DNA from: Pigmentibacter sp. JX0631
GTDB taxonomy: Bacteria; Bdellovibrionota_B; Oligoflexia; Silvanigrellales; Silvanigrellaceae
DNA length: 64,000 bases
Direction: 5' to 3'
Assembly (NCBI RefSeq): GCF_029873255.1
Contig: NZ_CP123622.1
Span: forward strand, 3,590,983 to 3,654,982
Part shown: in pieces, positions 60,620 to 64,000 of the stretch
Layout: each line of letters opens with the position of its first letter
Position numbering within the stretch: position 1 is the stretch's first letter
The notes under the pieces: generated by a model
Told to the model about the DNA's origin: nothing
Seen by the model: only the letters and a program-made list of their open reading frames with translations
The model's database searches: none
Position numbers and translations under genes: made by a program

Positions 60620-61300
60620 TTAGTTACCTTTCTTTTTGTTACCACTGTTACCACTGTTACCACTGTTACTTCCCGCTAATCCTAAATGCGTTATAACAAT
60701 TCTGGATGTAGCATCAGTGTTAGCCATTCTCTTTTTTATTGCTCTATTGAAGAAGTTAAAAGCTACAACAGCAGGAATGGCAACTAATAATCCTAAAGCT
60801 GTTGCCACCAAAGCTTCAGAAATAGAAGCCATTATGACTTCTGGACCTGGATTTGCAGAAGTAGATAGCGCATGGAAAGCTTCAATAATTCCAATAATCG
60901 TACCAAACAAACCTAAAAAAGGCGTGTTACTTCCTAAAGTCCCAAGAACAACTAATCCTTTTTCTAATCTAGTTTTTGCAGCAATCATAGTTGCATTCAT
61001 AGACTCTTCAGAGGCTTTTAAATTATTCAATCCTCTTTCTAACCCGACAGCAGCAACATTTGCTTCCAACATTTTTTGTCCTGAACACCATGCAGCTGTT
61101 TGCTCTAGAGATTCGTTTGAATTGAGCCTTTGAGTTAAATTTTTAATAAATTCAGGAAAATCACCACGCATTTTATGAAAAAAAAGAATTCTATCAATAA
61201 TGATAGCTACATTTACAATGCTACACACAATTAAGGTATACATTACCCATTGAGGACCCGTTGCTAGAGAAAATTTTAGGAATTCTTGGGTAAGGTTCAT
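60620..61300 (-). CDS. exbB: ExbB/TolQ-type proton channel protein
   Basis: A 226-residue inner-membrane protein with three membrane segments (about 14-35, 128-148 and 165-187). The family core is LEKGLVVLGTLGSNTPFLGLFGTIIGIIEAFHAL and ISEALVATALGLLVAIPAVVAFNFFNRAIKKR. It ends with three copies of a Gly-Asn-Ser tripeptide, from a 9-base tandem repeat. GGAG upstream fits ATG 61300 better than the TTG two codons earlier. It pairs with exbD downstream. Confidence 0.9.
   Translation of the reverse strand: MNLTQEFLKFSLATGPQWVMYTLIVCSIVNVAIIIDRILFFHKMRGDFPEFIKNLTQRLNSNESLEQTAAWCSGQKMLEANVAAVGLERGLNNLKASEESMNATMIAAKTRLEKGLVVLGTLGSNTPFLGLFGTIIGIIEAFHALSTSANPGPEVIMASISEALVATALGLLVAIPAVVAFNFFNRAIKKRMANTDATSRIVITHLGLAGSNSGNSGNSGNKKKGN
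60638..60668 (-). repeat. Three 9-bp tandem repeats at the end of exbB
   Basis: Units of GTTACCACT (plus strand) repeat three times and encode Asn-Ser-Gly on the minus strand (SNSGNSGNSGN). The unit is a multiple of three, so copy number can change without a frameshift. Confidence 0.8.
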
Positions 61301-61339
61301 TTTCAAACTCCATTCTGCAAGAAAAATCTTGTTACTTTG

Positions 61340-62593
61340 TTAAGTAGTAAACTCTAAGTTTTCGTAAATACCATATAACAGTTCTTTAGCTCTTGTTAAT
61401 GCAGGTCGTGCAAGCGCCTCTTCAACATCTTTCACATATTCTTCTTTCCTTACTCCACATAAAACACTTGTTACACCTGGTAACCAGGCTAAAGTGCTGA
61501 CCACAAATTGAGACAAGGTAGCATCATCATAGCCAGGAACATCTTCTAATTGCTCCTTGGCTAAACGTTCTAAATCCTGTGCTAACTTTGACCAATTTTG
61601 TAAACCAATTTTCATTCCATCATCAAGATGCTGTAACTCTTCAGGTTTTACCTGCGGACGAGTCAATCGAATGAGTCCATCATTGAACATGGCATTGAAT
61701 GGTCTGTTTATCATTGTACCAATATTATTTTTTAGTGCATAGGAAAGAGTTGATTCGCCAATTTCATCTCTGTCATAAAATACGGGGGAAATTTCTAGCC
61801 AGTTAAGGGGAAATTGAACAACTTTAAAATTATGTTTTTCACTAATTGAACAAGCAATTTCATGGACTTTTTTTAATGAAACCGAAGCATATTCCTCAGC
61901 GGGAGCTCCTAAATTATTTGAACTAATTCCATAAGCTTTAATTTTCCCTAAAGTAACTAATTTTTCTAAAGCTAAAAAACTTTCTTTTAAACGTTGAAAA
62001 AAAAGTTCTTTAGCTTTTTCAACGTCAATTCCTTCTAGCTCAAATTTTTTAAGCATATATTCTGGATTATGTAATAAGTAAACATCAATAGTAGAAACAT
62101 TCATTCTATTTAAAGAACGCTCGACTTGATCAAAAATAAATTCTGGATGGATACAATGCCAAATTTCATCTCCAAATTTAATCATTTCAGGAAATGGTTG
62201 ATTTTGTTTCTCTCTGGTTTTTGCTAATTCAAGATTAGAGCCTTGGACGTATCCTACTTTAGAAACAATAACCATATTTTCTCTGGTAATTACTTTTTCT
62301 TCGATTAGTTTCCCAAGGGTTTTTCCAATAAGAAGTTCAGCTTGTCCAAAACCATAATTTGAACTCGTATCAATTAAATTCATACCTTTTCTAATGGCTA
62401 ATTCTAAAGCATCAGCAGAATGCGGAAAACCTAAATGTTTTGCATATCCAATTCTATAACTGCCAAAACCTACCGGCGAAACACTTGGCCCCCCTGAGTA
62501 TAATATTCTTCTACGAGTTTCAAAGACTCTTCCTAATGATTGATTTGAAGGTTTTGTACTTAATGCTGTTGCAAATCCCTTAAGTGCACTCAT
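61340..62593 (-). CDS. Aldo/keto reductase
   Basis: A 417-residue member of the aldo/keto reductase superfamily. The TIM-barrel core has SPVGFGSYRIGYAKHLGFP, NLIDTSSNYGFGQAELLIGKTL (with the catalytic Asp and Tyr), IVSKVGYVQGS (the Lys) and IDVYLLHNPEY (the His). The remaining barrel ends with VVSTLAWLPGVTSVLCGVRK. About 25 residues before the core and a long C-terminal half exceed the usual 320. The substrate is unknown. The second ATG (62593) is better spaced from AAGGA than the first (62599). It lies upstream of exbB by 39 bases. Confidence 0.88.
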   Translation of the reverse strand: MSALKGFATALSTKPSNQSLGRVFETRRRILYSGGPSVSPVGFGSYRIGYAKHLGFPHSADALELAIRKGMNLIDTSSNYGFGQAELLIGKTLGKLIEEKVITRENMVIVSKVGYVQGSNLELAKTREKQNQPFPEMIKFGDEIWHCIHPEFIFDQVERSLNRMNVSTIDVYLLHNPEYMLKKFELEGIDVEKAKELFFQRLKESFLALEKLVTLGKIKAYGISSNNLGAPAEEYASVSLKKVHEIACSISEKHNFKVVQFPLNWLEISPVFYDRDEIGESTLSYALKNNIGTMINRPFNAMFNDGLIRLTRPQVKPEELQHLDDGMKIGLQNWSKLAQDLERLAKEQLEDVPGYDDATLSQFVVSTLAWLPGVTSVLCGVRKEEYVKDVEEALARPALTRAKELLYGIYENLEFTT

Positions 62594-62614
62594 AAACATT
62601 CCTTAAAATTAAAT

Positions 62615-63880
62615 TTAATTGCCTTGGCTAATTCCTAGCATAGGAGAAACCTTTGATGCTTTCCAAGCTGGATACAACGCTCCGATAAACGATAAGATCA
62701 GAGAGGTAAAAAAGGCAAATACTATCAAGGTCACATCTATGTGTACAGGAATTCGTTCTATGTTATAAAACTTTTGAAAATCACCTAAAGAGAGTCCTGA
62801 AAAAATCTTTAAAATTCCAAGACCCGTTAAAACTCCTAATGACGATCCTAAAAATCCTAGAATAAGACCGGACATTACAAAAGAAGAAATTACTAACGAT
62901 TTTTTTGCACCCAAAGCCCTTAATATAGCAATTTGTTTTGCTCGATTCATCACAGTTAAACCTAAAGTAACTACAATATTAAATCCTGCAACAAATGAAA
63001 TTATTAAAACAATTAATTTTATAGCAGTACCATCTCTTTTTATTTGCTCAAATAGTCCTGCATGTATTTCTTGCCAAGCAATAACATTATAAGGTAAATC
63101 AATATTCAATTTATTAGCTACAATAATAGCCTCATCAGGATTTTTTAAATTTATTTCTATACCACTGGCCCAATTATTTAGTCCAAATAATTTTACTCCA
63201 TCTTGAAAATTCATTAAGACCTGTTTCTTATCAAATTCAGAAAGACCCGAATTCATTATTCCAGTAACATACAATTTGTTATATCGAATTCCTACTTTTT
63301 TGTACTCTGAAGTAAAAGACATTAAAGTAACTACAGTGCCTATTTTGGCGTCTAAAGAATCAGCCAACCCTTTCCCCAAAATAACATGTGGAAGTTGATC
63401 TCTTAATTTATCATCATTTAAAGTATTTCTATTTTCGTCTATTAAAGGACTTGAAATATTTAATGTAGTTAAAGCATTTTCAGGAAATAAATACTTATTT
63501 ATATGCACAGCTGAAGCAGAGTTAGTTCCTTCAATTGCTCTTATATAAACAGTTGCTGTTTCTTTTCCATTGCTTAATATAGATTCGTGGTAAACAAAGC
63601 TACTCATTTTTTCAACTTTAGCTGGAATAAACTCTTCTAATTCTTTTATTAATTTTGTTGGATTTGTTAACCCAGCAGGAGAATAGATTGTTACGTTTGG
63701 ATTCACAGAAGAGATAATATTTTTTAATTCATTTTGAAAACTATTTAAAACTGTAATAACGACTAAAAAAGCTGACAAACCAAAACAAATTCCAACTATT
63801 GAAACTAAAGAAGTAAAACTTAATTTTTTGGAGTTTTTTTTGCATAAAAAATTAAGAGATAATCTAACTAAAAGATTCAC
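62615..63880 (-). CDS. LolC/LolE-type lipoprotein-release permease
   Basis: A 421-residue FtsX-like inner-membrane permease with one N-terminal and three C-terminal membrane segments (about 24-48, 285-305, 335-360 and 385-405) around a periplasmic domain. Features are FTSLVSIVGICFGLSAFLVVITVLNSFQNEL at the N-terminus and IKLIVLIISFVAGFNIVVTLGLTVMNRAKQIAILRALGAKKS at the start of the FtsX domain. With LolD it should release outer-membrane lipoproteins, of which this window encodes at least four candidates. The GTG at 63880 has GAGGT upstream. No lolD gene is in the window. Confidence 0.88.
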   Translation of the reverse strand: MNLLVRLSLNFLCKKNSKKLSFTSLVSIVGICFGLSAFLVVITVLNSFQNELKNIISSVNPNVTIYSPAGLTNPTKLIKELEEFIPAKVEKMSSFVYHESILSNGKETATVYIRAIEGTNSASAVHINKYLFPENALTTLNISSPLIDENRNTLNDDKLRDQLPHVILGKGLADSLDAKIGTVVTLMSFTSEYKKVGIRYNKLYVTGIMNSGLSEFDKKQVLMNFQDGVKLFGLNNWASGIEINLKNPDEAIIVANKLNIDLPYNVIAWQEIHAGLFEQIKRDGTAIKLIVLIISFVAGFNIVVTLGLTVMNRAKQIAILRALGAKKSLVISSFVMSGLILGFLGSSLGVLTGLGILKIFSGLSLGDFQKFYNIERIPVHIDVTLIVFAFFTSLILSFIGALYPAWKASKVSPMLGISQGN

Positions 63881-64000
63881 TGTACTTTACCTCATTTCGA
63901 AATAATTTAAGACAAGATAGAAGTATCGGTTCTCGTCTCTGACAAAAGCTTTATCATAACCAGAAAAATCTCAAAGCAATTCTGCAAATTAAACTTTTTT

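Noticed and set aside
60636..61133. 165-codon open frame opposite exbB
   Set aside because: The exbB frame has clear family motifs; the opposite frame is a shadow.

Overview
The window is AT-rich DNA (roughly one third G+C by eye) from a Gram-negative bacterium. It encodes a TonB-dependent receptor, TonB/ExbB/ExbD-like proteins, LolC/E- and LptE-like proteins, periplasmic binding proteins and many lipobox signal peptides. Gene content (CheV between two cyclic-nucleotide-binding regulators, a Csd6/Pgp2-like muropeptidase, many secreted proteins of unknown role, a beta-pore-forming toxin-like protein) and base composition would suit a bdellovibrionote of the Oligoflexia/Silvanigrellia type. That placement is inference; no rRNA or tRNA gene was seen.

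Layout. 1-1300: an IS982-type transposase, then yggT with a duplicated 3' tail. 1.5-4.5 kb: a tight cNMP-domain/CheV/cNMP-domain operon. 4.5-5.5 kb: a DUF1772-like membrane protein and a MarR regulator, with a perfect inverted repeat at their promoter. 5.9-6.9 kb: a secreted trypsin-like lipoprotein. 7-10.8 kb: pstSCAB without phoU in the window. 11-12.1 kb: a PP-loop ATPase and a DUF486 protein. 12.1-17.4 kb: solute-binding proteins and a polar amino-acid ABC transporter with a fused binding protein/permease. 17.6-18.5 kb: an ETX/MTX2-like pore-forming toxin candidate. 19-24.8 kb: gltX, a double M16 protease and a histidine kinase. 24.8-32.3 kb (minus strand): a ketoacyl synthase, an L,D-transpeptidase-fold peptidase, an adenosine/ribokinase-type kinase, a lipoprotein and a TonB-dependent receptor. 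32.5-39.3 kb: a GT39-like membrane glycosyltransferase, glutaredoxin, LptE-like lipoprotein, transketolase, PAP2 phosphatase and a membrane-anchored PD-(D/E)XK nuclease. 39.3-41.5 kb: a sulfite-reductase-like protein with a 15-unit heptapeptide repeat. 41.6-48.6 kb: khpA, a lipoprotein, Hsp20, glpK, nagZ, a TonB-like protein and an orphan. 48.7-51.7 kb: a Bax-inhibitor-1 protein, dusB and rlmN. 51.8-54.5 kb: a long DUF4301 protein and a small overlapping gene. 54.5-57.6 kb: a three-gene secreted cluster (Hedgehog-type Hint protein, membrane-anchored protein, degenerate subtilase). 57.8-63.9 kb: an EamA transporter, glutamate-cysteine ligase, ExbD/ExbB, an aldo/keto reductase and a LolC/E permease.

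How the genes fit together. Several groups serve the envelope: TonB-type energy transduction (46.6 and 60.2-61.3 kb) with the receptor at 30-32 kb; lipoprotein and LPS trafficking; and cell-wall trimming and recycling (Csd6-like, NagZ). Glutamate-cysteine ligase and glutaredoxin together point to glutathione use. The best candidates for something undescribed are the Hint/subtilase-like cluster at 54.55-57.55 kb, the pore-forming toxin-like gene at 17.65 kb, the cNMP-CheV-cNMP operon, and the membrane nuclease that overlaps the repeat-bearing sulfite-reductase-like gene tail to tail.
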